NCBI RefSeq assembly: GCF_041346925.1
Contig: NZ_CP166840.1
Location: forward strand, 1,612,001-1,676,000
Length of the DNA stretch: 64,000 nt
Source of the DNA: Agaribacterium sp. ZY112
GTDB taxonomy: Bacteria; Pseudomonadota; Gammaproteobacteria; Pseudomonadales; Cellvibrionaceae
Direction: 5' to 3'
This document shows positions 17,740 to 26,788 of the stretch, piece after piece. The position numbers and the translations under genes were made by a program. Position 1 is the first letter of the stretch, and the number at the start of each line of letters is the position of its first letter. Under the pieces are notes generated by a model, which had not been told where the DNA came from, searched no databases, and saw only the letters and a list, made by a program, of their open reading frames with translations.

Positions 17740-18381
17740 ATGAACGCACACTTTCCCACAAATAACACCGCTATCAAGCTCTATCGTTTTGCCTTATCTG
17801 GCCACTGCCACCGTGTTGAGTTATTTTTATCCTTACTCGATCTACCTTATGAATTGGTTGACCTAGATCTACCTAATGGTGAGCACAAGCAAGCAAGCTT
17901 TCTACAGATAAACCCTTTTGCTCAGGTCCCAGCCATTGATGATAATGGCACGCTATTGACCGATTCGAATGCCATTTTAGTGTACTTGGCTAAGCGCTAC
18001 GGGGGGGATCAGAGTTGGTTGCCTGAAGGCCCCGTTGCCGCCGCTAATGTGCAGCGTTGGTTGAGTGTGGCTGCGGGTGAATTGGCAGCAGGCCCTGCTG
18101 CTGCACGTTTGGTGACGGTTTTTGGCGCTGCTCTAGATCATGAGCTTGTTAAGAAAAAAGCGCATAGCGTATTGCGCTTAATTGATGAGGTTTTAAGTGA
18201 TCGGGGCTTTTTAGCCAGCGAAGAAATAAGTCTTGCAGACATGGCCTGTTATACCTATATCAAGCATGCACCCGAAGGTGGAGTATTGCTAGATACTTAT
18301 CCGCATATCCTCGCTTGGTTGCAAAGTATTGAAGCCTTGCCTGGATATATTGCTATGCTTGCCACTGATACGCCGGCTTAA
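17740..18381 (+). CDS. Glutathione S-transferase family protein
   Basis: Cytosolic GST-fold protein of 213 residues. An N-terminal thioredoxin-like domain (about 10-88) has the cis-proline VPAIDD and the DSNAILVYLAKRYG glutathione-site motif; an all-alpha domain follows. SGHCH near residue 20 is in the active-site position. AAGGAA precedes the ATG. The next gene is a PNPOx-like flavoprotein 32 bases on, suggesting a joint detoxification role (inference). Confidence 0.88.
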   Translation: MNAHFPTNNTAIKLYRFALSGHCHRVELFLSLLDLPYELVDLDLPNGEHKQASFLQINPFAQVPAIDDNGTLLTDSNAILVYLAKRYGGDQSWLPEGPVAAANVQRWLSVAAGELAAGPAAARLVTVFGAALDHELVKKKAHSVLRLIDEVLSDRGFLASEEISLADMACYTYIKHAPEGGVLLDTYPHILAWLQSIEALPGYIAMLATDTPA

Positions 18382-18413
18382 TTTATTAACTGTGTTGAGT
18401 ATAGGTTTGTATC

Positions 18414-19367
18414 TTGAAGCAAGTTCATAGAGCATTTCATAAAGCAGAAGTCGCAGTGCAAGAGCGTTTGGGGTTTGCTGAGCGTATGAGTAACGTTGGA
18501 GCCAGCTTTATTCGCCCTTATATGCCCGAACAGCATAGAGCGTTTTTTCAAAGCCTATCTATGTTGATGTTGGGGCTGAGCGATAAACATGGTTGGCCCT
18601 GTGCATTACCTGTTTTTTCTGATCCCGGTTTTATCTCTTCACCGACGAATCAAGAGCTGAAAGTGAGTGCGCTACCTAGCGCACTTGAGGCTTTAGACTG
18701 TGTTTTAGCGCAAGGAGAAAAAGTGGCAACGTTGGGTATAGACCTAAGCAGCCGCAGACGTAACCGTATGAATGGTCTGGTCTCAAATCGAGATACCGAA
18801 GGGTTTAGCATTGCTGTGGAGCAGAGTTTTGGGAATTGCCCCAAGTATATTCAAACACAAGCTTTAACCGTTAAAGCTATGCATAGTAAGTTGAAGCAAG
18901 AAATCAGTTCTTCACTTTCCGGTTTAGACGAACAAGCCCGTTGGTTTATTTCTCAGGCATTTAGCTTTTATATAGCCTCTCGTACGGATGAATTTAACGA
19001 TCAGGAAAATACAGGTTTAGATATTTCACATCGTGGAGGCAAGCTAGGTTTTGTTAAAGCACAAGCCAATACCTTGTTATTTCCAGATTTTAGCGGTAAC
19101 CGCTTTTATAATACTTTGGGTAATATTGAATCTGATTCGCGTGTGGCCTTATTGTTCCCAGATTTTCAAAAATCTAGAGCTTTGCATGTGCAAGGGCGAG
19201 CCAAAATACATTGGCAACATACAGCGTTAGAATCGTTTGTGGGGGCTGAGCGTATTATTGAAGTTCATGTACAAAAAAGCACCTATCTTGATTTAGCGGC
19301 CACAGGTGAATTGATGGAATATTCTCCTGCTCTTGATAAAACAGGGCACTGGCCTGATGGTAACTAG
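18414..19367 (+). CDS. Pyridoxamine 5'-phosphate oxidase-like FMN protein
   Basis: 317 residues from a TTG start. The C-terminal half has the split-barrel pattern of PNPOx-like proteins: SHRGGKLGFVKA, TLLFPDFSGNRFYNTLGNI and ALLFPDF. The N-terminal half resembles the variant found in long PNPOx-like proteins linked to GST genes. It probably binds FMN or F420-like flavin; the substrate is unknown. It follows the GST gene in the same direction and converges with alkB with three bases between. Confidence 0.78.
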   Translation: MKQVHRAFHKAEVAVQERLGFAERMSNVGASFIRPYMPEQHRAFFQSLSMLMLGLSDKHGWPCALPVFSDPGFISSPTNQELKVSALPSALEALDCVLAQGEKVATLGIDLSSRRRNRMNGLVSNRDTEGFSIAVEQSFGNCPKYIQTQALTVKAMHSKLKQEISSSLSGLDEQARWFISQAFSFYIASRTDEFNDQENTGLDISHRGGKLGFVKAQANTLLFPDFSGNRFYNTLGNIESDSRVALLFPDFQKSRALHVQGRAKIHWQHTALESFVGAERIIEVHVQKSTYLDLAATGELMEYSPALDKTGHWPDGN

Positions 19368-19370
19368 TAA

Positions 19371-19982
19371 TTAAGGGCTTAGCATTGATCGAAAGGTTAA
19401 GCTGATACGAGGCTGATCGACTTTTTTAGTGGCAGGTAAGCAGTGTTGCCAAAAAGTTTGAGTGGCACCTTTCATCACTAACAAACTGCCATGCTCTAAT
19501 TTCACTTCAACTTTTTCTTTATCGCCTTTGTGTCGGAAACAAAATTTTCTCTCAGCGCCAAGGCTTAAGGACGCAATCGCACCATGACGCTTGAGTTCTT
19601 TTTCGGCATCACTGTGCCAAGCCATAGATTCAGAGCCAGTGTGATAGAGATTAAGCAAGCACGCATTAAAGCACTCACCTGTTTTTTCTTCTGCTAACAT
19701 TCTGAGTTCTGCAATAGGCTCTATCCAAGCGAGTGCTCGTTTTTTAGTGCCTGAATAGTGGTAGTCGAAAGCTTGGTCTGCATACCAAGCTACTTTTCGT
19801 TTGGTAATGATATGTTTGCCATACAGTTTCGCTTCATCGTACTGCCAATTTACTTCGTTTAACAAACGTTCAAAATAGTATTCAGCTACGTCATGTTCAA
19901 GTACCGGCCCGTAATAATTTACAACGCCTCCACGAGGTAATAAATTTTCTTGAGGATTGGCTAAGTGGCTAAATAAATCCAT
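19371..19982 (-). CDS. alkB: AlkB-type alpha-ketoglutarate-dependent dioxygenase
   Basis: Fe(II)/2-oxoglutarate dioxygenase of 203 residues that would reverse methyl damage on nucleic acids. The iron ligands are visible as HSD (WHSDAEKEL), with a distal histidine in FWQHCLP, and the 2-oxoglutarate arginine in RISLTFR. The substrate-lid motif NYYGPVLEH and the ACLLNLYHTGSESMAWH stretch match AlkB homologues (ALKBH2/3-like). No ada gene is nearby. Confidence 0.9.
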   Translation of the reverse strand: MDLFSHLANPQENLLPRGGVVNYYGPVLEHDVAEYYFERLLNEVNWQYDEAKLYGKHIITKRKVAWYADQAFDYHYSGTKKRALAWIEPIAELRMLAEEKTGECFNACLLNLYHTGSESMAWHSDAEKELKRHGAIASLSLGAERKFCFRHKGDKEKVEVKLEHGSLLVMKGATQTFWQHCLPATKKVDQPRISLTFRSMLSP

Positions 19983-20092
19983 AAGGCAATAATAGATACA
20001 GTAATAATGCTTTGGTTTTTACCTTTATAGGCTTTATGGTAGCCCACAAGCTATGCGATGTTGATTCCAGCTTGCCCGATAGGGGCCATAGT

Positions 20093-20374
20093 CTATTTGT
20101 TTTTAAAAGAGTGTAGCGCTTTATTAAGCATGCTGGATATTTGTACTAAAGCGCTGCTCATACCCAGTAAAATTCCCAGGGCGATTGCAATAGAGAGTGG
20201 TGTAAGTAGCTTGGCCATAGAAAACTCATTGCCACCTATGCAACCTTCAATCATTCCAAGCCATTGGCCGCCTAAATCTAAGCAGCTATCTTGAGCAATG
20301 AATTCAATAAAGTAGCAAAGACTCATAATACAAGACAGGGCACTTAAAATAATGCAGATAATCCACTGTTTCAT
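20093..20374 (-). CDS. Small inner-membrane protein, unknown function
   Basis: 93 residues with two hydrophobic segments (about 4-26 and 54-78) and four cysteines in the first half, two near DSCLDLGG and EGCIGG. I do not recognise the family. The start lies three bases after the GNAT gene stop in the same direction, so the two are probably co-transcribed. Confidence 0.55.
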   Translation of the reverse strand: MKQWIICIILSALSCIMSLCYFIEFIAQDSCLDLGGQWLGMIEGCIGGNEFSMAKLLTPLSIAIALGILLGMSSALVQISSMLNKALHSFKNK

Positions 20375-20377
20375 TAG

Positions 20378-20842
20378 CTAAGTCATCTCTCGTACAAATG
20401 TCATGCACTGGTAGGCAATACCGCTTTTATTAGCTTGGGCTGCGCTTTCTTTAAAGCCTAGGTGTTTATAGAAAGGTATCGCATTGATGGATGAGCGGAC
20501 AGTGTAGGTGTCTGAAGTCGTACTTGCGTGTTTCCACAGCTGCTTGGCTATGCCTTTTCTTTGCTGGTGCTCGGCTACAAATAAGTGGTATAGGTGATGA
20601 CCATCTTTAATGGCGATATAGCCTGTTATTTCTGAGCCTGTTAAAAACACATAATGCTCAAAGTGACTATCTTTTAGTCGCCTCTCAAGCTCTGCTATGC
20701 ATAGAGTCTTTGCAAACCACTCAGGTAGTTGAGCGCTGCTATCTTGTAAATATAAATGAGAAAGGGAAGAAATAAGCCGGCTAATCACTGCGGCATCTTC
20801 TAGTTCTGCTTTACGAATAATGGTGTTATGGCTGCCTGACAA
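20378..20842 (-). CDS. GNAT family N-acetyltransferase
   Basis: 154 residues. The acetyl-CoA loop is HQQRKGIAKQLWKHA in motif A, with the DGHHLYHLFVAEH strand before it and NAIPFYKHLGFKE in motif B. The start appears to be TTG. The substrate is unknown. Followed by the small membrane protein gene. Confidence 0.84.
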   Translation of the reverse strand: MSGSHNTIIRKAELEDAAVISRLISSLSHLYLQDSSAQLPEWFAKTLCIAELERRLKDSHFEHYVFLTGSEITGYIAIKDGHHLYHLFVAEHQQRKGIAKQLWKHASTTSDTYTVRSSINAIPFYKHLGFKESAAQANKSGIAYQCMTFVREMT

Positions 20843-20913
20843 AACAATATACCTATGTTAAGAGGTGTTATATGTGAGCGCTTCTATTTTATGCTGTTAA
20901 TTGGCTTCGAAGT

Positions 20914-21591
20914 TTAAGCTCGTTTTATCACTAGCATCTGTGTTGCACCTTTTTGAAACTGGTAGTAGACCTTTACTAGTGAGCAGCTCAATGCCTTTTT
21001 ATCTAGTTCGGTTATAATATCGCTTAGATAGGGGGAGGTCTTGTTTGCAAGTGTTAATAAGGGGTAAATGCGTACTTCACTCGCTACTCGGCACAGTTCT
21101 AAAATTGAAAGTAGGTGTTGCTTATAGCTCACATGTTCACTGTATAAAAACAAATAATGCGAGCAAAGAGCAAGATCAAACTCATTATCTTTAAAGTTCA
21201 GAGAGGGAAGGGCTTGATATTGGTAGCGGCCCGCTTGTTTTCCTTGTTCATAGTCATCAATAAAAGCCTTCATGGACGACATTCTTGTTTTACCTAATGC
21301 ATCTACGGACTCAATGTCTTTCCAAATATAGTGTTCTTGGTTGGCTCGCATTTGAGCCATCACTTGATCATAAACCTCTGTAATACGAGCTTCTAGCTCG
21401 TGTTTTTCAAACTGGTAGGTCGGATCTATAGATACAGCCTTGCCTCCTTTTTTTGTAAGTTCAGCATTAAAAGAAGCAGGGCCATCACTGCAGCCTAGGA
21501 TTCTCTTATCTAAATCACTTTGATTAAGCGAAAACATCTGCTGGTACTCTCTTAAAGAGCGCCCCCAGGGTACAACATCGTTTAAATTCAT
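20914..21591 (-). CDS. SAM-dependent methyltransferase-like protein
   Basis: 225 residues with a degenerate class I methyltransferase pattern: RILGCSDGPASFNAEL as motif I, KAVSIDPTY as the acidic strand 2, and DLALCSHYLFLYS as motif IV. Homologues are usually annotated as hypothetical or SAM-dependent methyltransferases. Motif I is poor in glycine, so activity is uncertain. Confidence 0.6.
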   Translation of the reverse strand: MNLNDVVPWGRSLREYQQMFSLNQSDLDKRILGCSDGPASFNAELTKKGGKAVSIDPTYQFEKHELEARITEVYDQVMAQMRANQEHYIWKDIESVDALGKTRMSSMKAFIDDYEQGKQAGRYQYQALPSLNFKDNEFDLALCSHYLFLYSEHVSYKQHLLSILELCRVASEVRIYPLLTLANKTSPYLSDIITELDKKALSCSLVKVYYQFQKGATQMLVIKRA

Positions 21592-21675
21592 GGTGGCATC
21601 CTTAGTGGCTACTTACCTAGCAAGCTGGTTGCGCTCTATTTTAAAGTGATGGTTTATAGGTGAAATGGCGAGCTA

Positions 21676-21894
21676 TTATAAGCCCGATTTAACCATCGAC
21701 TTGATCTTATGGGCTTTTTCAAAGTGATTTAACTGATGTTTTTGTATCCACCACTGTGCCGCTTCCATCAGTATCTCGGGTTGATCATTCTTATTCTTAA
21801 AGAAGGCGTAGAACGATAGGCCGACATCCTCCCCTTTCTTTTCCATCTTTTGATCGCAGATTTCAACGATTTTATTTCGAAGTTCAGTGCGCAT
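21676..21894 (-). CDS. Small conserved protein (DUF6500-like)
   Basis: 72 residues, charged, no membrane segment, with SFYAFFKNKNDQPEILMEAAQWWI. This fits the short DUF6500 family as I remember it. Function unknown. Stands alone between the methyltransferase-like gene and the lipoprotein gene. Confidence 0.6.
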   Translation of the reverse strand: MRTELRNKIVEICDQKMEKKGEDVGLSFYAFFKNKNDQPEILMEAAQWWIQKHQLNHFEKAHKIKSMVKSGL

Positions 21895-22010
21895 AGCTTA
21901 TTGTGTACATTGTTATTACTAATTTAAAAATCATGCAATGTTACATGTTTTTTATTAAGTATATTTAAACGCTCTATTAATGAGCTGGGCTTCAAGTGCA
22001 AATAAGTTGC

Positions 22011-22334
22011 TTAGTTAACCTCTACATTACCATCGTTTATTTGCCTATAGGCACTGTAAGGAATAACTACGGTATCGCTTACAGCAGAAAAAGCGGTGTC
22101 GACTAAGTAAAAACCAGAAGCCCATACGTTGATGTAATAACTCTTATTAGGAGAAGAGTGTAAAGAGCAAAGATTGTACGAAACGCCTCCATATAAACGG
22201 CTCACTGAATCACAATGAGTGTTTTTCTTATCGAGCTTTCGCGCAATTTGCCTATCCGTAGAGCTTAGGCTGGTATAGGTGCCGCATGCGCATAGGCTGC
22301 TTAGTGCCAAGATAATGAATAGTCCTTTTTTCAT
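22011..22334 (-). CDS. YceK/YidQ-like lipoprotein
   Basis: About 107 residues. A lipoprotein signal ends at LCAC (Cys near residue 16). The body has SRLYGGVSYNLCSL and the end VSDTVVIPYSAYRQIN, the pattern of the YceK/YidQ (DUF1375) lipoproteins whose role is unknown. I chose the ATG at 22334 because GGAGC lies just before it; an upstream ATG at 22346 is itself inside that region. Confidence 0.75.
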   Translation of the reverse strand: MKKGLFIILALSSLCACGTYTSLSSTDRQIARKLDKKNTHCDSVSRLYGGVSYNLCSLHSSPNKSYYINVWASGFYLVDTAFSAVSDTVVIPYSAYRQINDGNVEVN

Positions 22335-22387
22335 ATATAGCTCCATAGTGGCTTATGCTAGGGTCTTGCTACTGTTAATGGGCGAGC

Positions 22388-22615
22388 TTAGGCACTGTAT
22401 TTTTTAAATACTTCCTGTTCGGTCAGCGCTTCGATTTCTTCCGTAAATAAACATAAATCTGCTTTATGAGCAATAAAGATCTGCTCTTTGACGTTAAGTC
22501 CGGTGTCTAAACCAAAGAGTCCCTGTGACAGGCTTCAAACTCTTGTGAGTCTTCTATTTCAACGGTAACGGATTGACAAAGACAGCTTCTTTTATACGTT
22601 ATTACCCTTCTGCTA
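22388..22615 (-). pseudogene. Frameshifted remnant of a small gene
   Basis: Two overlapping minus frames give protein-like sequence: CQSVTVEIEDSQEFEACHRD, then after a +/-1 shift near 22516 GLDTGLNVKEQIFIAHKADL and on to a TAA at 22388. There is no usable start and the frame breaks, so the gene is probably dead. The family was not recognised. Confidence 0.4.
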
Positions 22616-23119
22616 ATGAGCGTAATCTATGAGTCATAGTCGTAGTTATGACAATAATAACACCCTACGTATGCATTAAAAGCGTGTGCTTAACTTTTGT
22701 TGTCAATCGGATTCATTCGTTCTTTTGAGAGGTCTGGGGTATAGCCCTTTAAATCAGTCACTTTACTTATTGTTTGGGCTTTGCCTTGCGTTGGTGATAA
22801 GGGCATAAAGCAGCGCTGGGCTCGGCTCTTAACACCTAGGTTTGGGCATGGCTAAAGGCCACGCTTAAAAATAGTGATTTAGGGTGAGGAATACGGGTTC
22901 ATTATTTTCAAGATTACTTCGAAAAATAATGAACTTAGGGTTTAAGTAGTTGATTTTTATCGTTTTATCTGACTAATGAAAAAAGCTTAGATTGTTCAGA
23001 ATCGTCAAGGAAGAGCATAAGCTAGAGTGTTAATTTAGGGGCATGATAAGAATAATAAGTAAGCTAAAAACTCTTATCGCCAGAACCTAAAATAACTTCC
23101 AAATATTGGATGAATAATA
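22616..23119. other. Non-coding interval with an AT-rich inverted repeat
   Basis: About 500 bases with no supported gene. The only structure seen is an inverted repeat GTTCATTATTTT (22897-22908) / AAAATAATGAAC (22923-22934), 12-bp perfect arms with a 14-base loop. It could be a weak terminator or regulator site. The leader of the large lipoprotein gene lies at its right end. Confidence 0.45.
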
Positions 23120-26100
23120 ATGATAAAAACGATACCCAAGGCTTTAGCCTTATGTTTTCCGTTGGCGCTTTTAAGCGCTTGTGGTGGTAAATCAGACAAG
23201 CCGGAGGGTGAGGCAAGCCCTTCACCAACAGTTGCTGCAACAGTCACCCCTGAAGCGAGCCCAGCTGCTACACCAACAACCAGTCCCGAGCCAAGCTCAG
23301 AACCTAGCACCATACCTAGTTCAGAGCCTTCACCGGCAGTGCCTAATTTGATGGCTAGTATCAGTGTGGACGTGACAGGCTCGGCACTTAAGCGTGTGAG
23401 TTTTGATATTACAACCGAGGCCCCTTATGCCAATGTCAATATTCAATCTGACGGCATTGTATTACTCGATAATTTAGATGTTGTAGCTTCAGGTACGCAT
23501 GCTCTTAATGCTGCCGTGAACTTTGGTTCAACAGGTAACAAGACGCTCGAATTTTATGTGCGTGGCGGTGAAGCTGTTATTGAAAACGTTGAGCTTAGCG
23601 ATATCAATGCCACTGAGTTTCCATCATTTACCGATATTGCAGCAGATATTGGTTTAATTGATGACAATAGCCTTAAGTACAGTGGACCAACGGTTGCTGA
23701 CATGAATAACGATGGCTATTACGACTTGGTGCTTAACAACCATAACGATTCGCCAAGTAAGCTGTACTGGAATAATGCTGGTACATCGGTTACTAAAAAT
23801 GAAGGCGATCTTGCCTTGTGGAATCTGATGGATCTACACGGCACAGCCGCAGGTGATTATGACAACGATGGTGACTTAGACCTCTTAGTCACTTTAGGTG
23901 GTGGTAACGGCACTAGTCCTCAACCTCCGGTGTTTTATGTTAATGATGGTGATCGTGTACTTAATACCAGCACCGCAACCCAAGGCGCCCCTATTGGTCT
24001 AACGTCCGGTGCGCGTGGTCGCTCCGCTCGTTGGGGGGATTTTGATCTCGACGGCGACTTAGACCTGGCCTTATTTAACGCTGCTGGTATTAACGGTGAG
24101 ACAGGCGCTCAGCATATTTTCTATCGCAATGATGGTGAAGGCGCTTTTGAATTAGTTGATGTGCTAGGGCTTGGTTATACCGCTGGCGACCGTTTATTGA
24201 TGCTCGACTTTAACAAAGATGGCATTGATGATTTCTTAATTACTTCGCCTCTTTCTTTGTGGCAGGGTAATGGCGACTACACCTTCACCAACGTGACTAC
24301 GCAGTGGATTCCTGAAGAACATCGTGGTGTATACGGTGGTTATGCCGCTGCAGATATGGATTTAGATAATGACGGTGATAACGAAGTTTATATCACTCGA
24401 GGTTACGCCTATTACAGTGTGAGTAATGCCGCCACACCATCTATGGATTTTAATGCTGCCACCGGCATTATGGATATTTATGATTCGGGTGAGCGCACTG
24501 AAAGCACGGAGATAAGCTTTAGTGCTGATGGCGATATTAGCATGTCACACTACGATCATACGATTGTGCGTTCGCGTTATGACGGCGAGTTCAATGTCTA
24601 CTTGGGTGCTAATAAAGCGGAGCAAACCCCAGAAAGTAATGATGAAACGAATGTCATTACTCAGGCTGCTGCAGAAGGTTGGCCAGAAGACCGCAGTGAA
24701 AACGGTGTATATATTGGTTATATCGGCGACGGTCAGTGGCGTTTAGAAGTTGTGCGTAGCCAGTTTATTTCGTGGGGTATTGGTTATAGGTTAGAAGGCT
24801 TAAGCAGTGTCGAAACTGAATGGGATGCTAACAATCGCAACCTGCAAGACATTCTACTGATTAACGAAGGCGATCACTTCAGCACCGCTGATGCGAGCTG
24901 GAATATCCCTCAAGGTGGTAACCACTGGGGTGTGACCTACGGTGACTTTAATAACGATTCTTTCAACGATATCTTTGTTTATCGTTACGGTTATATCCGT
25001 GATCGCATTGCGGATTACACCTTATTAAATACCGGTAACAACAGCTTTGAAATCGTAACTTCTCAAGAGTCGACCCACACTGCTGGTGTAAGCCATGCGG
25101 ATTCTGGTCAGGCCTTTGACTTCGATCTTGATGGTGATGTTGATATTTTAAGTGGCGACGACCAATACGGTAATTGGCATTTATTCCGTAACGATGCCGA
25201 TGCAAGCGCTAACTACAGCCTTGTTCGTGTAGGGTATAGCCCAATCGAAAACATCGATCCTATTTCTGCACAAGTCGTCGTGCAAACAACAAACAATACC
25301 TATTACAAGCGTGTTGGTTCAGCGGGTGAGTCCCACTCTCAGAGTTTATTAAATACGGTTCACTTTGGTTTAGGTGATGAATCTAGTATTGAATCAGTAT
25401 CCATTCGCTGGAGAAATGGTGAGACTGTTTACCTAACCGGACCTGATGCCAATACAGTATTGCAAAGCGATGATGGCGAATTCCCAGAGCCAACCAGCTT
25501 AACGGTTACCCCGGCAAGTGAAAGTGTTCGAGTGGGTGTTGCCGATCTTGACCTTGATATCATTCTTGACCCGGTTAATGCCAATCCAGCTGTAAACTGG
25601 AGTTCAAGTAACGACGCTATTGCAACGGTTGATACTGAAGGTGTTGTAACCGGTGTGAGCGTGGGTACGGCAAATATTACAGCAAGCTCTGTTACAAATG
25701 GAGAAAGTGATTTTGCTGAAATTGAAGTTATTCCATACGTACCTTATTCAGTCGAAAGTGTTTCAGTCACGCCTGAAACAGCCTTTGTATTGGTTGATCA
25801 AGAACTGAATCTAAGTGCAACCGTAATGCCTGAGCGTGTTGATGATGCTTCCGTTACATGGGGTTCAAGTGATGATGGCGTTGCCACAGTTAGCGACAGT
25901 GGTGTTGTACGAGGTATAGCTGATGGTGATGCAACGATTACGGCTACTACTGCAGACGGAGGATACGAAGACAAAAGTGAGATCACGGTTGAGACATATA
26001 GACCAACCTCGATGACTTACGTAAATAGAGAGAGCTTTTTGAGCGAAGAGTTTTCTACTTCTGAGCCTCTAGAAATATCACTTCAGTTTGAAGCGGGCAA

Positions 26101-26392
26101 CGGAGAGACCGTTCTAGATGGTGGAGACGGTGGCATCATTGTTTGGTTTAGAGAGCTAAATTCTGGTTGGACGCCCGTTGAAGATGCAACTCAAGTAGAC
26201 GCAACAGTCATTGGTACCACTAACGGGGTTGCAACGGTGAGCTTTGATATTAGTGATCGGACACCAACTGCGGAACTGCCAGATGGTAACTTCTACTTTA
26301 TTTGGGCTCGTATGACCTCAAGTAGCGGTGATGTAGTCGGTGCAGGTGTCGGAAGTCCAACGGATATTATTACTCTTGTCGATGACGAGTAA
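23120..26392 (+). CDS. Large FG-GAP/ASPIC/BIG2 surface lipoprotein
   Basis: 1090 residues. A lipoprotein signal ends at LLSAC (Cys about residue 21), then a Ser/Pro/Thr/Glu-rich linker to about 75. The core carries seven FG-GAP/VCBS-type calcium loops such as DMNNDGYYD, DYDNDGDLD, DFDLDGDLD, DFNNDSFND and DFDLDGDVD, forming a probable beta-propeller. Next comes an ASPIC/UnbV-like segment (about 727-785, KRVGSAGESHSQ and HFGLGDE), then two BIG2 immunoglobulin-like domains (about 793-870 and 877-958; WSSSNDAIATVD, WGSSDDGVATV). The last 130 residues are unassigned. Likely exported and surface-held, binding calcium; adhesion or matrix binding is inferred. Confidence 0.85.
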   Translation: MIKTIPKALALCFPLALLSACGGKSDKPEGEASPSPTVAATVTPEASPAATPTTSPEPSSEPSTIPSSEPSPAVPNLMASISVDVTGSALKRVSFDITTEAPYANVNIQSDGIVLLDNLDVVASGTHALNAAVNFGSTGNKTLEFYVRGGEAVIENVELSDINATEFPSFTDIAADIGLIDDNSLKYSGPTVADMNNDGYYDLVLNNHNDSPSKLYWNNAGTSVTKNEGDLALWNLMDLHGTAAGDYDNDGDLDLLVTLGGGNGTSPQPPVFYVNDGDRVLNTSTATQGAPIGLTSGARGRSARWGDFDLDGDLDLALFNAAGINGETGAQHIFYRNDGEGAFELVDVLGLGYTAGDRLLMLDFNKDGIDDFLITSPLSLWQGNGDYTFTNVTTQWIPEEHRGVYGGYAAADMDLDNDGDNEVYITRGYAYYSVSNAATPSMDFNAATGIMDIYDSGERTESTEISFSADGDISMSHYDHTIVRSRYDGEFNVYLGANKAEQTPESNDETNVITQAAAEGWPEDRSENGVYIGYIGDGQWRLEVVRSQFISWGIGYRLEGLSSVETEWDANNRNLQDILLINEGDHFSTADASWNIPQGGNHWGVTYGDFNNDSFNDIFVYRYGYIRDRIADYTLLNTGNNSFEIVTSQESTHTAGVSHADSGQAFDFDLDGDVDILSGDDQYGNWHLFRNDADASANYSLVRVGYSPIENIDPISAQVVVQTTNNTYYKRVGSAGESHSQSLLNTVHFGLGDESSIESVSIRWRNGETVYLTGPDANTVLQSDDGEFPEPTSLTVTPASESVRVGVADLDLDIILDPVNANPAVNWSSSNDAIATVDTEGVVTGVSVGTANITASSVTNGESDFAEIEVIPYVPYSVESVSVTPETAFVLVDQELNLSATVMPERVDDASVTWGSSDDGVATVSDSGVVRGIADGDATITATTADGGYEDKSEITVETYRPTSMTYVNRESFLSEEFSTSEPLEISLQFEAGNGETVLDGGDGGIIVWFRELNSGWTPVEDATQVDATVIGTTNGVATVSFDISDRTPTAELPDGNFYFIWARMTSSSGDVVGAGVGSPTDIITLVDDE

Positions 26393-26500
26393 AATAGAGA
26401 CGACACTGCCTCGCAGTATTACAGGCCTTTGTATTTTACTTTAGTAATAAAAGCCGGATTTTAAATTGGCCGGCCAACGAATAAGTTAGCTCACGCGTTT

Positions 26501-26530
26501 AGGGCAGGGAACTATCTCTGCCCTTTTTTT
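26501..26530 (+). terminator. Terminator after the FG-GAP lipoprotein gene
   Basis: AGGGCAGGGA and TCTGCCCT form a stem over a short loop, followed by TTTTTTATTTT. It lies about 110 bases after the stop. Confidence 0.8.
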
Positions 26531-26656
26531 ATTTTATTTGTTATAAAAACAAGACAGATGGATGTCTGAATTCTTTCTTTTTAAACGAGTAGATTAGGCC
26601 TGAATAGCAAGGAAATTACTTCTCTTTTAGGGGGCTAAAATACCGATATTTGAAGG

Positions 26657-26668
26657 TGACAACTGTCA
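26657..26668. promoter_or_regulatory. TGACA-N2-TGTCA palindrome
   Basis: TGACAACTGTCA lies 121 bases before the exported-protein gene at 26789, just upstream of a possible -10 box TATGAT (26692-26697). Its half sites are the same as those of the longer palindrome at 14739-14758. Apart from this and the terminator, the interval 26393-26788 shows nothing else. Confidence 0.35.
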
Positions 26669-26788
26669 TCAAAATCAATAAATAATAATGCTATGATATA
26701 GGCTCACTTGTTTGTAACTGAAAGCTTGTTCTTACTTGTTTCTAATTGTGGCGCTGTTTTCCACATCTAATATTACATGGAGTAATAA

